The notes under the pieces are model-generated. The model saw nothing but the letters and a program-made list of their open reading frames with translations. It ran no database searches and was not told where the DNA came from. Position numbers and translations under genes: made by a program. Positions 1 through 9,138 of a stretch of 64,000 bases of DNA are shown in pieces. This DNA comes from Micromonospora noduli (GTDB taxonomy: Bacteria; Actinomycetota; Actinomycetes; Mycobacteriales; Micromonosporaceae), in NCBI RefSeq assembly GCF_003264365.1, contig NZ_PYAK01000002.1, positions 186,001-250,000 of the forward strand, written 5' to 3'. The stretch's first letter is position 1. Every line of letters starts with the position of its first letter.

Positions 1-791
1 TACGGGTAGTCGTACTGCTCGTAGGCCGCCTGGTAGGCGGCGAGGGAGATGACCCGGGTCTCCCCGGCCGGGTTGCCGACCAGAACTGCCGACGGGAACA
101 CACTGAACGCCAGGACGAACGTCAGGCAGAAGGTCGTGGCGAGGCCGGGCATCAGCAGCGGCAGGGTGATCCGGGTGAACCGACGACGCCAGTCCGCGCC
201 CAGCGTCGCGGCCGCTCGTTCCAGGGTCGGGTCGATGCCGGACAGGTACGAGAGCACCAGCAGGAACGCGAATGGAAAGCCGGTGATCACCAGGGAGAAG
301 AACACGCCCCAGTAGTTGTGGGTCAGCCGCACCGGCTCGTCGACGAGATGGGTGGCCAGCAGGATCCGGTTGAACCAGCCGGTGGGGCCGAGGAAGTTCA
401 GCAACCCCTGTGCGGTGAGGACCGTGCCGAGTGTGATCGGCACGACCAGCAGCGTGGTGACCAGCCGTTTGCCCCGGAACCGGCCGCGCATCCGGTAGGC
501 GATCGGCACCGCCGCGAGGACGTTCAGGAGCGCGGCGGGCAACGCGATCCGCAGCGTGATCCAGATCGTGCCGCGCTCGTAGGAGTCGGAGAAGAACCGG
601 GCGTAGTCGCTGAACGGCCCGCCAGTGGTCGGCTGGAACGAGAGCGTCAGGCCGTAGAAGAACGGGTAGAGGAACAGGGCGATGACGAAGACCAAGGCCG
701 GGACCAGCAACCAGAGCTGACGATCGACGCCCCGCTCGGCGAGACGGTGCTGCCAGTGCGCCAGCGGCCTCCCGGGCCCGGCGCCGCTCAC
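1..791 (-). CDS. ABC transporter permease (partial, runs off left edge)
   Basis: Inner-membrane permease of an importer of the Fe3+/polyamine/phosphonate type. I translated the minus strand from a GTG at 791-789 that overlaps the stop of the ATPase gene (GTGA). The product starts VSGAGPGRPLAHWQ and is open to base 1, so about 263 residues are visible and the C-terminus is missing. Hydrophobic segments follow a short cytoplasmic N-terminus (LVPALVFVIALFLYPFF). The EAA loop that contacts the ATPase is seen as ERAAATLGADWRRRF followed by TLPLLMPG. It is the third gene of the operon binding protein - ATPase - permease, all joined by 4-base overlaps. A second permease gene probably lies beyond the window. 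Confidence 0.9.
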   Translation of the reverse strand, partial: MSGAGPGRPLAHWQHRLAERGVDRQLWLLVPALVFVIALFLYPFFYGLTLSFQPTTGGPFSDYARFFSDSYERGTIWITLRIALPAALLNVLAAVPIAYRMRGRFRGKRLVTTLLVVPITLGTVLTAQGLLNFLGPTGWFNRILLATHLVDEPVRLTHNYWGVFFSLVITGFPFAFLLVLSYLSGIDPTLERAAATLGADWRRRFTRITLPLLMPGLATTFCLTFVLAFSVFPSAVLVGNPAGETRVISLAAYQAAYEQYDYP

Positions 792-1900
792 CGCGTCGCC
801 CCCGGGGCGTCCGCGAGCCGGTCGGGTTGCGTCGACGCGTCGGCGGGATAGACGAGCAGCCGCTGCGGGTCGACGGCGAGCTTGACCTGGTCGCCGGGCG
901 CGATCCGCTGCTCGGTCCGCAGGTGCAGCAGCAGTCCGGTGTCGGTACGGGCCTCGGCCGCCAACTCGCGGCCCTGGTACTCCACCACCTCGACCGTCGC
1001 CGACATGGCGTTGCGGGTCTCGCCGGGCCCGTCGACGCGGATGTCCTCGGGGCGTACCGCGACCACCGCCTCCGCCCCTGGCTGGAGGCCCCCCACCACC
1101 TCACCGAGCAGGCGATGACCGGACGACTCGACGGTGGCCCGGGCGCCTTCGGACTGCTCCACCCGCCCCCGCCACAGGTTGCGGTAGCCCATGAAGTCGG
1201 CGACGTGCCAGTTCGCCGGTCGGGTGTGCAGCTCACGCGGCGAGCCGATCTGCTGCACCCGCCCCTCCCGCAGCACCACCAGTCGGTCGGCCAGGGACAG
1301 CGCCTCCTCCTGATCGTGGGTCACGTAGACGGTGGTGAGCCCCAACGACTGGTGCAGCCGGCGGATCTCGGTCCGCATCTCCAGGCGCAGTTTGGCGTCG
1401 AGGTTGCTCAACGGCTCGTCCATCAACACCAGGGACGGCTCGAACACGACGGCACGGGCGATGGCGACGCGTTGCTGCTGGCCACCCGAGAGCTGGCCGG
1501 GCAGCTTGTCGACGTGGTCCTCCAGTCGCACCAGCCGCACCGCCTCCGCCGTACGCCGGCGCGTCTCCTCCTTGGGCAGCCGCCGCATGCGCAGTCCGAA
1601 GGCGATGTTCGCCCGGACCGTCAGGTGCGGAAAGAGGGCGTAGCTCTGGAACACCATGCCGAAGCCGCGCCGCTCCGGTGGGAGCGTGTCGATACGGCGC
1701 TCGTCCTGCCAGATGCTCCCCTGCGTCAACGGCAGCAGCCCGGCCAGGCAGTTCAACGCCGTCGACTTGCCGCAGCCGGACGGGCCGAGCAGGGCGATGA
1801 ACTCCCCCGCCTCGATCGTCAGGTCCAGCTCGGTGAGCGCGGCCTGGCCACCGAACCGGCGGGACACCCCGTCCAGCCGCAGCTGGGTGAAGGCGCTCAT
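788..1900 (-). CDS. ABC transporter ATP-binding protein (PotA/FbpC type)
   Basis: Cytoplasmic ATPase that powers the importer encoded on either side. It has 370 residues. Walker A GPSGCGKST is at residues 39-47, the signature LSGGQQQR lies near 140, Walker B ends in LMDEPLSNLD, and the switch His is in VYVTHDQEEA. A C-terminal TOBE-like beta domain (about 250-360, VAVRPEDIRV) is typical of the polyamine, ferric iron and 2-aminoethylphosphonate transporters and of MalK. The ATG overlaps the stop of the binding-protein gene (ATGA) and its own stop overlaps the permease start, so translation is coupled. Having a dedicated ATPase is unusual for actinobacterial sugar importers, which normally share one MsmK-type ATPase. 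Confidence 0.92.
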   Translation of the reverse strand: MSAFTQLRLDGVSRRFGGQAALTELDLTIEAGEFIALLGPSGCGKSTALNCLAGLLPLTQGSIWQDERRIDTLPPERRGFGMVFQSYALFPHLTVRANIAFGLRMRRLPKEETRRRTAEAVRLVRLEDHVDKLPGQLSGGQQQRVAIARAVVFEPSLVLMDEPLSNLDAKLRLEMRTEIRRLHQSLGLTTVYVTHDQEEALSLADRLVVLREGRVQQIGSPRELHTRPANWHVADFMGYRNLWRGRVEQSEGARATVESSGHRLLGEVVGGLQPGAEAVVAVRPEDIRVDGPGETRNAMSATVEVVEYQGRELAAEARTDTGLLLHLRTEQRIAPGDQVKLAVDPQRLLVYPADASTQPDRLADAPGATR

Positions 1901-3117
1901 CCCTGCTTGACCTTGCCGCCGCCGATCTCGCGGTCCCAGCGGCTGAACGCCGCCACCAGGCTCTTCGCGTCGAGCGGGACCTCGGTCGGGTTTCCGGCGA
2001 TCAGCGCGTCGTACTCGGGGCGACCGAACTCCCGGATCGCGTCCTGGCTCTTCTGCGGCGCCGACGAGAGCTGGACCTCCTTGATCGCCGGGCCCGGGTA
2101 GAAGTAACCCTCGTCGTACGCCTTCGCCTGCTGTTCAGGGGTGAGCATGAACGCCAGCAGGGCCAGCACGGCGGCCTGGGTGTCGGTCGACACGCCCTTG
2201 GGCAGGACGGCGTAGTGCGCGTCGGTGACCCAGTGGAAGCCGTCGATCGGGGTGATCCTGGCCTCCTTGGGCACCGTGCCGAGCACCCGCGGGTTGATGT
2301 CCCAACCGGTTGTGCTGACGATCAGGTGCGCGGTGCCGTTGGCGAGGTTCTTCATCGTCTCGGTGGTGCCGGACGGGTAGTAGTCGACGTACTGGCCCAA
2401 CTCCTTGAGGAAGGCCCATGTCTTGTCCCAGCCCGCGGTGGGGTCCTTGGGGTTCGAGTCGCCCAGGATGTAGGGCAGACCCATCAGGAACGTCCGGCCC
2501 GGGCCGGAGTTGGCCGGGCGGGCGTACTGGAATTTGCGTGGGTTGGCTCTGGCCCAGGCGAGTAGTGCGTCCGCGCTGGTGGGTGGCGTCGCCAGGCGCG
2601 ACGGCAGATATTCGAGCAGCGGACCGGACGGGTAGTAGGTGACGGTGACGCCCGCGTTGCCGGCGAGCTTCTGCATCGCGGCGGCCGGCTCCAGGTAGTT
2701 GCTCATGCCGCCGAGACGGTCCTGGAAGGTCGGCAACACGTCGATCCAGAGCCCCTGCTCTATCCCGGCGGCCAGGCCGTCGACGCCGGTCAGCACGAGA
2801 CCGATGTCCACCCGGTCCGCCCCCTGCTGGGCCTTGATCTTCCCGGCCAGCTCGGGCGCCGGCGCCTTCGAATAGGTCACCCGGGAGATCACGTCGGGGT
2901 TCTTCGAGACGAACTCGTCGATCATCCCCTGGGTCAGCTGGAGGTTGCCCGCCACGTCGAGGACGTTGAGCGTGACGGCCTTACCGGGCCGCTGTGGCAC
3001 CTCCCCGGTGCTGTCGCCAGTGTTGTCGCCGGGGGCCTCGGGTGCCCCACACCCGACAGTGCCCACCAGGAGCGACGATGCCGTGACCAGGAGAGCGCCG
3101 CGCCGCGAGATACCCAT
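1897..3117 (-). CDS. ABC transporter substrate-binding lipoprotein
   Basis: Extracytoplasmic solute-binding protein, 406 residues from the chosen ATG at 3117, which follows GGAGGG at good spacing. An upstream in-frame start at 3192 would add 25 residues without a leader character. The N-terminus SRRGALLVTASSLLVG resembles a twin-arginine leader and is followed by a Cys at residue 23 (TVGC, an imperfect lipobox), so a Tat-exported lipoprotein is likely. The body resembles family 1/6 binding proteins of the iron/polyamine/YnjB type, with no obvious sugar-specific signature. It is the first gene of the transporter operon. The LacI-type regulator and the GH67 gene next door suggest a carbohydrate or uronic-acid ligand, but this is inference. 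Confidence 0.85.
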   Translation of the reverse strand: MGISRRGALLVTASSLLVGTVGCGAPEAPGDNTGDSTGEVPQRPGKAVTLNVLDVAGNLQLTQGMIDEFVSKNPDVISRVTYSKAPAPELAGKIKAQQGADRVDIGLVLTGVDGLAAGIEQGLWIDVLPTFQDRLGGMSNYLEPAAAMQKLAGNAGVTVTYYPSGPLLEYLPSRLATPPTSADALLAWARANPRKFQYARPANSGPGRTFLMGLPYILGDSNPKDPTAGWDKTWAFLKELGQYVDYYPSGTTETMKNLANGTAHLIVSTTGWDINPRVLGTVPKEARITPIDGFHWVTDAHYAVLPKGVSTDTQAAVLALLAFMLTPEQQAKAYDEGYFYPGPAIKEVQLSSAPQKSQDAIREFGRPEYDALIAGNPTEVPLDAKSLVAAFSRWDREIGGGKVKQG

Positions 3118-3176
3118 GAGCCGTTCCCTCCGCCAGGTGTCATCACTGCTGATTGAGGCAGCCGGCGCGCCGCGGC

Positions 3177-3190
3177 GGCAACGGGTTGCC
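3177..3190. promoter_or_regulatory. Candidate LacI-type operator before the transporter operon
   Basis: Perfect inverted repeat GGCAAC-gg-GTTGCC, 60 bp upstream of the binding-protein ATG, in the gap between the transporter operon and the divergent lacI-type gene. The CAAC/GTTG half-sites recur in the dyads in front of the GH67 gene. LacI-family proteins bind such dyads. That the neighbouring LacI protein binds here is inference. Confidence 0.55.
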
Positions 3191-3241
3191 ATGTATTGCC
3201 TCGCGCGAATGTGATCGGGCTGCTGGATTGTTGCGGGGGCA

Positions 3242-3270
3242 TTGCCGAGTATTCACTGCCGCCATACCAT
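3242..3270 (+). promoter_or_regulatory. Promoter of the first lacI-type regulator gene
   Basis: A -35 box TTGCCG (3242-3247) and a -10 box TACCAT (3265-3270) are separated by 17 bases, about 26 bases before the regulator ATG. A GGAGG ribosome site lies in between. Confidence 0.45.
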
Positions 3271-3296
3271 GATCACGGCGCGTAGCCGGGAGGAGC

Positions 3297-4385
3297 ATGC
3301 AGATGCCCGACCACATCAGGCCGCCGGGACAGCGAGTCACGATCTACGACGTCGCCCATGAGGCGGACGTCTCACCGTCCACGGTGTCCCGCGCCTTCTC
3401 CCGACCGAGTCGCGTCAATTCCGAGACCGCCGAACGGATCCGGCGGGTCGCCGAGCGGTTGGGCTACCGGACCAACCCCCTCGCTCGCGCCCTCACCACA
3501 TCCCGTACGCAGATGATCGCGCTGGTCATCGCCGACATCACCAACCCGGTGTACGCCGAGATCGTGCGCGGCGCGCAGGAGGTGGCGGCCGAAGGCGAAT
3601 ACACCACAGTGCTGATCGACGCCCAGGAGTCCGACCGGCTGGAACGAGCGGCGGTCGAACGCACCATGTCGACAGTCGACGGCATCGTGCTGGCCAGCAG
3701 CCGGATGTCCGACTCGGCCATCCGGATGGTCGCCAAGCAGCGGCCGGTGGTGGTCCTCAACCGCGCTCTCGCCGACGTGCCGTGCGTCGTCACGGACGAC
3801 CCTCGTGGGGTGCGGCGGGCCGCCGAACACCTCGGCGAGTTGGGGCACGACCACATCACCTACGTCGCGGGGCCGCAGGCGTCCTGGCCCAATGGTGTGC
3901 GCTGGCGCTCGCTGCTCGAGGCGGGCATGGAGCTGGAGATCAAGGTCCGCCAGATTGGGCCGTTCAGCCCCACCCTGGCGGGCGGTGAGCGGGCCGCGCA
4001 GGAGCTGTGCGCGCGTCCCGCGACGGCGGTCCTGGCCTTCAACGACCAGATGGCCATCGGGATCATCCGCGGTCTCAGCCGGATGGGCGTCAACGTTCCG
4101 GGCGACGTCAGCGTCGTGGGCTTCGACAACATCCTCGCCGCCGACATCGTCACGCCCGGGCTCACCACCGTCGCGGCACCGCTCTACGCGGAAGGCTCGG
4201 CCGCTACCCGGCACCTGCTCACGATGATCGAGGGGGCGCCCGGGCACACCGGCCGGCCGATGGTCCTGCCGGTACGCCTCGTGGTCCGCGACTCGACGGC
4301 CGTGCGCAACCCGAGCCCCGGTCGGGCCCGACCGGCGTGGGTGCGGCAGCGGCCCGTTCCCGGCCCGGCGGCCCACCTGCCGTGA
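3297..4385 (+). CDS. LacI-family transcriptional regulator
   Basis: DNA-binding repressor of 362 residues. An N-terminal LacI helix-turn-helix (VTIYDVAHEADVSPSTVSRA, residues about 14-33) is followed by the hinge motif GYRTNPLARAL and a periplasmic-binding-protein-like sensor domain (IADITNPVY; VLAFNDQMAIG; VSVVGFDN). The C-terminal 30 residues, rich in Pro and Arg, go beyond the usual end of the family. GGAGG precedes two possible ATGs, 3297 and 3303; the first is used here. It diverges from the ABC operon and lies just before the GH67 gene. CAAC...GTTG dyads on both sides fit control of both units, with the imported sugar as likely inducer. Confidence 0.93.
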   Translation: MQMPDHIRPPGQRVTIYDVAHEADVSPSTVSRAFSRPSRVNSETAERIRRVAERLGYRTNPLARALTTSRTQMIALVIADITNPVYAEIVRGAQEVAAEGEYTTVLIDAQESDRLERAAVERTMSTVDGIVLASSRMSDSAIRMVAKQRPVVVLNRALADVPCVVTDDPRGVRRAAEHLGELGHDHITYVAGPQASWPNGVRWRSLLEAGMELEIKVRQIGPFSPTLAGGERAAQELCARPATAVLAFNDQMAIGIIRGLSRMGVNVPGDVSVVGFDNILAADIVTPGLTTVAAPLYAEGSAATRHLLTMIEGAPGHTGRPMVLPVRLVVRDSTAVRNPSPGRARPAWVRQRPVPGPAAHLP

Positions 4386-4414
4386 GGGCCGCGCGGCCCC
4401 GCGACAAGAAACGA

Positions 4415-4480
4415 CAACTCGTTGCCCGGGTGGAGCCACGCCGGGAAGGATCGACGCCATCCATCCAGCAACGTCGTTGC
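4415..4480 (+). promoter_or_regulatory. Candidate promoter with two LacI-type dyads before GH67
   Basis: Two dyads share the half-sites of the site at 3177-3190: CAAC-tc-GTTG at 4415-4424 and GCAACG-t-CGTTGC at 4468-4480. Between them a possible -35 TTGCCC (4422-4427) and -10 AAGGAT (4446-4451), spaced by 18 bases, would place transcription start near the second dyad. A repressor bound at either dyad would block this promoter. The dyads are clear in the sequence. The promoter boxes are weak and the assignment is inferred. Confidence 0.45.
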
Positions 4481-4532
4481 GCTCGCGGGACGGGCCGAAC
4501 GGCGTCCCCAGTGAACGAACGAGGAGATGGTG

Positions 4533-7500
4533 ATGAACCGAGCTTCGGTGCCCCGGCTACGGCGAACCCTCATCGTGCTGGGCACGGCACTGGCCACCGT
4601 CGCGGCCACCCTCACTGTCGCCACCACCACGCCGGTCGCCGCGGCCCCGTCGCCGGACGACTACAACGGCTCCGACCTGTGGCTGCGGTACGTGCCGGTC
4701 GACGACGCGAAGCTGCTGCGTGACTACCGCCGCGCGGCCACGGCGGTCGTGGTCGAGAACGCCGACGCCACGAAGGTCCACCGGCACACGACTGACCTCG
4801 CCATGGCCCCCGATTCACGCGAGAAGCTCGTCGAGACCACGCTGGGCGCCGCCCGGGACGAACTGGTCCGCGGTCTGGGCGGGCTGCTCGGCCAACCGAC
4901 ACCCGTGGCGACCGTCGACGGCGGCACGGTCCCCGACGGCGCGGTCGTGGTGGGCACGCCGACGAGTTCGCCGCTGGTGGGCCGCGCCATCGCCACCCGC
5001 GACCTGGCCAAAGTGGGCGACGAGGGCTACCTCGTCCGGTCGGTGTCGAAGGGCGGGGCACGCTTCACCGTCATCGCCGGCAACACCGACCTCGGCGCGC
5101 TGTACGGCACCTTCGCCTTCCTGCGGCTGCTACAGACCCAGAAACCCATCGACCACCTCCGCGTCGCGGAGTCACCGAAGATCAAGCATCGGTTGCTGAA
5201 CAACTGGGAGACCGAGCGTCTCTACGCGGGCAACAACGCCTCCGGAATCGGCGGGCTGAACGGGGAGAGCGGGGCGATCTTCAACTTCGCAGCCACCGGC
5301 GCCAGCGCCGGTCGGAATCTGCCCGTCATTCTCGACCGCTACCTCGTCATGGCCCGCGCGTTGGCGTCGCTGGGCATCAACGGCATCACCATCAACAACG
5401 TCAACGCCGACAACGCGTACCTGACGAGCACCCGCATCGCGCAGGAGGCCGCCCTCGCCGACGCGCTGCGTCCGTACGGCATCAGGCTGGGCCTGTCGAT
5501 CCGCTACACCGCGCCCACCGACAGCCGGTTCGCGCCGGACACGCTGACCAACAGCCAACTCGATCCGTACGGCGCGGATTTCCGGGGCTGGTGGCACCGC
5601 CGGGCCCAGCAGATCCAGGCCGCGATCCCGGACTTCATGGGCCTCACCGTCAAGGCCAACTCCGAGGGCCAGCCGGGGCCACAGGACTTCGGGTACGACC
5701 ACGGTGACGGCGCCAACGCCATCGCCGCCGCTGTGGCGCCGCTCGGGATGACAGTGCACTGGCGGACGTTCGTCTACAACGCGGAGGTCGACAACGACCG
5801 GCTCAAGCGGGCCTACCTGGAGTTCGGGCCGATCGACGACGAGGTCCAGCCGGACGGGAGCCGGGGACGCTTCGCCGACAACGTGTTCCTCCAGACCAAG
5901 AACGGGCCACTGGACTTCCAGGCCCGGGAGCCCATCCACCCGATGTTCGGCCGGATGGAGAACACCAACCAGGCCCTGGAACTCCAGATCACCCAGGAGT
6001 ACACCGGCCAGAACTGGATGCTGGCCTACCTCGGCCCGATGTACGAGGAGATCCTCAAGACCGACACGTACGCGACCGACGCGAACGGGAAGCTGCTCAA
6101 GAAGCGCCTGGTCGGCAACATCGTCGACGGGACCGCCCAGCACCACCCGGACACCGCCATCGTGGGTGTCGCCAACCTCGGCAACGCGGACAACCTGACC
6201 GGGCACCACTTCGCCCAGGCGAACCTCTTCACCTTCGGACGCCAGGCGTGGGACTGGACGCTCGACTCGGCGGACATCGCGGCCGACTGGACGCGGATGA
6301 CCTGGAGCAACGACCGGCGCGTCGTCGACACCATCCACGCGATGATGATGGGCTCGTGGGAGTCGCTGGTCAGCTACCAGACGCCGCTGGGCATCGGCCA
6401 CCAGTTCGCCGAGGGCGTCCACTACCGCCCCGACCCCGCCGACTGGGCGGGCCGCGACGACTGGAGCCCGATCTACTACAACAAGGCCGACAGCGTCGGT
6501 CTGGGCTTCGACCGCTCCCCCACCGGCAGCAACCTGGCCGCCCAGTACTTTCCCCGGTTGGAGCAGCGCTACGGGAACATCAACTCGGTCCCGGAGAACC
6601 TGCTGATGTGGTTCCACCACGTGCCGTGGGGCCATCGGATGGACAGCGGCCGGACGTTCTGGGACGAGTTGGTCTACCGCTACCAGATGGGCGTGCAGTA
6701 CGTGACCTGGATGCGGGAGACCTGGGACAGGCTCGAACCTGACATCGACGCACGCCGGTTCGCTGAGGTACGCGCCAAGCTGGCGGTGCACGAGGCGGAC
6801 GCCGCCGACTGGCGGGACACCTCGGTGAACTACTGGAAGGAGTTCAGCGGGCGGGACATCCCGGTCGACGACGCGCCACTGTCGGCGACGATCGTGGTGA
6901 ACGGGAAGAGGTTCGGCGGCTTCAACCTGTCGGATACCTCGTACACCATCCCGGTGCCGGCCGGGGCGTCGCCGACCATCACGAAGGTGCGGACGGCCGA
7001 CCGGAAGGCCCGCTACGAGATCATCTCCCAGGCGGCCGGCGTACCCGGACAGGCGGTCGTCAAGGTCACGACGGAGAGTTTCTTCGGCCCCCTGGTGAAG
7101 AACTACGTCTTCAACCTGGTGCCCGACACGACGCTGACGGCCCTGCGCGTCGACGGCAGGCGGCTGGCGTCCTTCGCGCCGACGGTGCTGCGCTACAACG
7201 CCCTCACACCGGCCGGCACGACGACAGTGCCGACGGTCACCGCCAGCGCCGCCGACCCCACCGCCACGGTCGCGGTCGAGCAGGCGACCAGCCCCACCGG
7301 GCAGGCCCGGGTCACCGTCACCAACGGCGGAGCCTCATCGGTCTACACGGTGGACCTGAACACCACCATCACCGGCAGCGACAAGTTCGACTCGGCTCAG
7401 CTCGGCCCGCAGTGGCAGTGGGTCCGGCCGGACGAGAGCAGCCGGCGTCTGGCCGACGGGTCTCTGGTCATCACCGCGCAGCAGGGCGACCTCCAGGGCA

Positions 7501-7994
7501 ACGCCAACACCGCGAGGAACCTGGCCCTCCAGGACGTCGACGGCGACTGGACGGCCGAGTCCCGGATCGTCTTCTCCCGCCCACTCGCCACCAACAACGA
7601 GCAGGGCGGTGTGCTCGGGTACGCGGACGACAACAACTACGTGAAGCTCGCCTGGGAGATGGGCAACGCGACCGCCGCCGTCAACAAGACCCGGATCGTC
7701 TTCCTGCGCGAACAGAACGGCACGGCGTCCACCCTGGAGATCACCGGAGCCGATGCCCAGCGCATCGTCGGGGCCGACGGCGCCATCTGGCTGCGACTGA
7801 CCAAGATCGGGGACAGCTACCGCGCCTACTACTCTACCGACGGGAGCGTCTACCGCTACATCGGCTCCACGACGCTCAACGTCGAGGCGACGAAGGCCGG
7901 GCTGCTGGCCTTCAACCGGGCCGGCACCTCCACCGACCTCGACGTCGCCTTCGACTACTTCCGGATCGAGAGCCGCGGCGAGCGCATCCCCTAG
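4533..7994 (+). CDS. Secreted alpha-glucuronidase, GH67, with accessory C-terminal domains
   Basis: Predicted to remove (4-O-methyl)glucuronic acid from the end of xylan fragments. It has 1153 residues from the ATG at 4533, chosen because AGGAG lies 6 bases upstream; an ATG at 4527 touches the ribosome site. A signal peptide covers about residues 1-38 (ending PVAAAP). The GH67 core spans about 45-800: INNVNADN, KANSEGQPGP with Glu378 as likely acid, LQTKNGPLDFQ with Asp461, ITQEYTG with Glu489, and WFHHVPWGHRM. The spacing matches the three known GH67 carboxylates. Then come a beta-sandwich region (about 870-950, a cadherin-like or Ig-like fold) and a C-terminal concanavalin-like domain (about 955-1150, resembling GH43 accessory domains). 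Most GH67 enzymes are near 700 residues and many are intracellular, so an exported enzyme with two extra domains is notable. Confidence 0.9.
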   Translation: MNRASVPRLRRTLIVLGTALATVAATLTVATTTPVAAAPSPDDYNGSDLWLRYVPVDDAKLLRDYRRAATAVVVENADATKVHRHTTDLAMAPDSREKLVETTLGAARDELVRGLGGLLGQPTPVATVDGGTVPDGAVVVGTPTSSPLVGRAIATRDLAKVGDEGYLVRSVSKGGARFTVIAGNTDLGALYGTFAFLRLLQTQKPIDHLRVAESPKIKHRLLNNWETERLYAGNNASGIGGLNGESGAIFNFAATGASAGRNLPVILDRYLVMARALASLGINGITINNVNADNAYLTSTRIAQEAALADALRPYGIRLGLSIRYTAPTDSRFAPDTLTNSQLDPYGADFRGWWHRRAQQIQAAIPDFMGLTVKANSEGQPGPQDFGYDHGDGANAIAAAVAPLGMTVHWRTFVYNAEVDNDRLKRAYLEFGPIDDEVQPDGSRGRFADNVFLQTKNGPLDFQAREPIHPMFGRMENTNQALELQITQEYTGQNWMLAYLGPMYEEILKTDTYATDANGKLLKKRLVGNIVDGTAQHHPDTAIVGVANLGNADNLTGHHFAQANLFTFGRQAWDWTLDSADIAADWTRMTWSNDRRVVDTIHAMMMGSWESLVSYQTPLGIGHQFAEGVHYRPDPADWAGRDDWSPIYYNKADSVGLGFDRSPTGSNLAAQYFPRLEQRYGNINSVPENLLMWFHHVPWGHRMDSGRTFWDELVYRYQMGVQYVTWMRETWDRLEPDIDARRFAEVRAKLAVHEADAADWRDTSVNYWKEFSGRDIPVDDAPLSATIVVNGKRFGGFNLSDTSYTIPVPAGASPTITKVRTADRKARYEIISQAAGVPGQAVVKVTTESFFGPLVKNYVFNLVPDTTLTALRVDGRRLASFAPTVLRYNALTPAGTTTVPTVTASAADPTATVAVEQATSPTGQARVTVTNGGASSVYTVDLNTTITGSDKFDSAQLGPQWQWVRPDESSRRLADGSLVITAQQGDLQGNANTARNLALQDVDGDWTAESRIVFSRPLATNNEQGGVLGYADDNNYVKLAWEMGNATAAVNKTRIVFLREQNGTASTLEITGADAQRIVGADGAIWLRLTKIGDSYRAYYSTDGSVYRYIGSTTLNVEATKAGLLAFNRAGTSTDLDVAFDYFRIESRGERIP

Positions 7995-8092
7995 ACGAGT
8001 AGGTCCTAACTCAAGACGGGGCTGGGGTCGCGGCAGCATGAAGTGGGCTGGCGGGCATGATCACCGAGGGACAGCGTCTCGGTCCACCGGGA

Positions 8093-9082
8093 TCACTGCT
8101 CCGCCGCCTGGCCGACCACCTGGTCACCAAGAGGGCTGCGCCGGTACAGCACGTGCCGTCCGTCGCGGGCGCGAGTGATCAGGCCTGTCGCGTGGAGGAC
8201 CTTCAGGTGTTGTGACACGGCGCTGGGTGTGACGGTGAGCCGGCGGGCGATCTCCACGGTCGGTAGCGGTTCGGCAAGGAGGTGGAGCAGCCGCGCTCTG
8301 GGCGCGCCGAGGAGCGATGTGACGGCGGCCGCGTCGGCGGTCGGTGTCGGCGCCCAGAGCGTTGCTACTCCACGGCAGGGGTATGCCAGCACTGGCGGTT
8401 CCTGCGGGCTGACTGGCGGGGCGGGCTTGTAGGAGAACACGGACGGCACCAGCAGAAGTCCTCGGCCGGCTGCCGCGACATGGTGCCTGCCGATCATCTT
8501 GTCGATGTGCAGGACGCCGTCCTGCCAGCGCAGATTCGGGTGCATGTCGGCGAAGAGCAGGCGCGCGCCTCCGACGGCCAGTTGTCGGGCGCGGTAGGTC
8601 ATGTCTGCTTCCAGGACGAGTCGCATCTGCGGCCAGGTCGGCTTGATCGCGATCTCCCAGTAACGCTGGAGGTGGTCGCAGATGGCATCGCGGAGTGCGA
8701 GGACAGGAGCATCGTCGTCCGCGGTGATCTCCTGCAAGATGTCCGGAAGCCGGCCACGTACGTACACGGCCAACACGTCGCGGCGAACGACATCCGGAGG
8801 CGTCCGGCGTACTGCGGCCAACTCTTCTTCGAAGGTCTCGGCGAACTCCGTCGGCCGGGGCGTCAGGAAATCCGCAACGGCGCGGTCCGGCCCGACCAGG
8901 GACATCAGCAGGTCGGCACCGGGCGCATCGAGTCTGCCGAGAACCGACCTGCGCCACGGCAGGTGCAGCGCGTACAAGCCGGGCTCGCGCAATACCCGCA
9001 GGCTGAGCACGGTCTGGTAGATCGGTGAGATCGCGAAGCGGGTGTCCGCGAGGTCCTCGACGCTGAGCATGAAGCTGATCAT
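8093..9082 (-). CDS. ArsR-family transcriptional regulator with large N-terminal domain
   Basis: DNA-binding regulator of 329 residues. A winged helix-turn-helix lies at the C-terminus (RARLLHLLAEPLPTVEIA, then VTPSAVSQHLKVLHATGLI and a RHVLYRRS wing). About 240 residues of uncharacterised alpha/beta sequence precede it, as in a known actinobacterial ArsR subgroup. The ATG at 9082 is used because residues encoded further upstream (to 9145) look non-coding and would run into the promoter of the SDR gene. No ribosome site is seen, so the mRNA may be leaderless. It diverges from the SDR-MFS pair with only 56 bp between starts, so it probably controls that pair. Confidence 0.82.
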   Translation of the reverse strand: MISFMLSVEDLADTRFAISPIYQTVLSLRVLREPGLYALHLPWRRSVLGRLDAPGADLLMSLVGPDRAVADFLTPRPTEFAETFEEELAAVRRTPPDVVRRDVLAVYVRGRLPDILQEITADDDAPVLALRDAICDHLQRYWEIAIKPTWPQMRLVLEADMTYRARQLAVGGARLLFADMHPNLRWQDGVLHIDKMIGRHHVAAAGRGLLLVPSVFSYKPAPPVSPQEPPVLAYPCRGVATLWAPTPTADAAAVTSLLGAPRARLLHLLAEPLPTVEIARRLTVTPSAVSQHLKVLHATGLITRARDGRHVLYRRSPLGDQVVGQAAEQ

Positions 9083-9138
9083 TAAGCTGCAGGCTACATC
9101 GCTTGGCGTCGCCGCCGCCGTGCCGTGGACTATCCGGC

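Noticed and set aside
4007..4723. Plus-strand frame bridging the lacI-type gene and GH67
   Set aside because: It covers the operator region and has no coding character; the neighbouring true genes explain the area.
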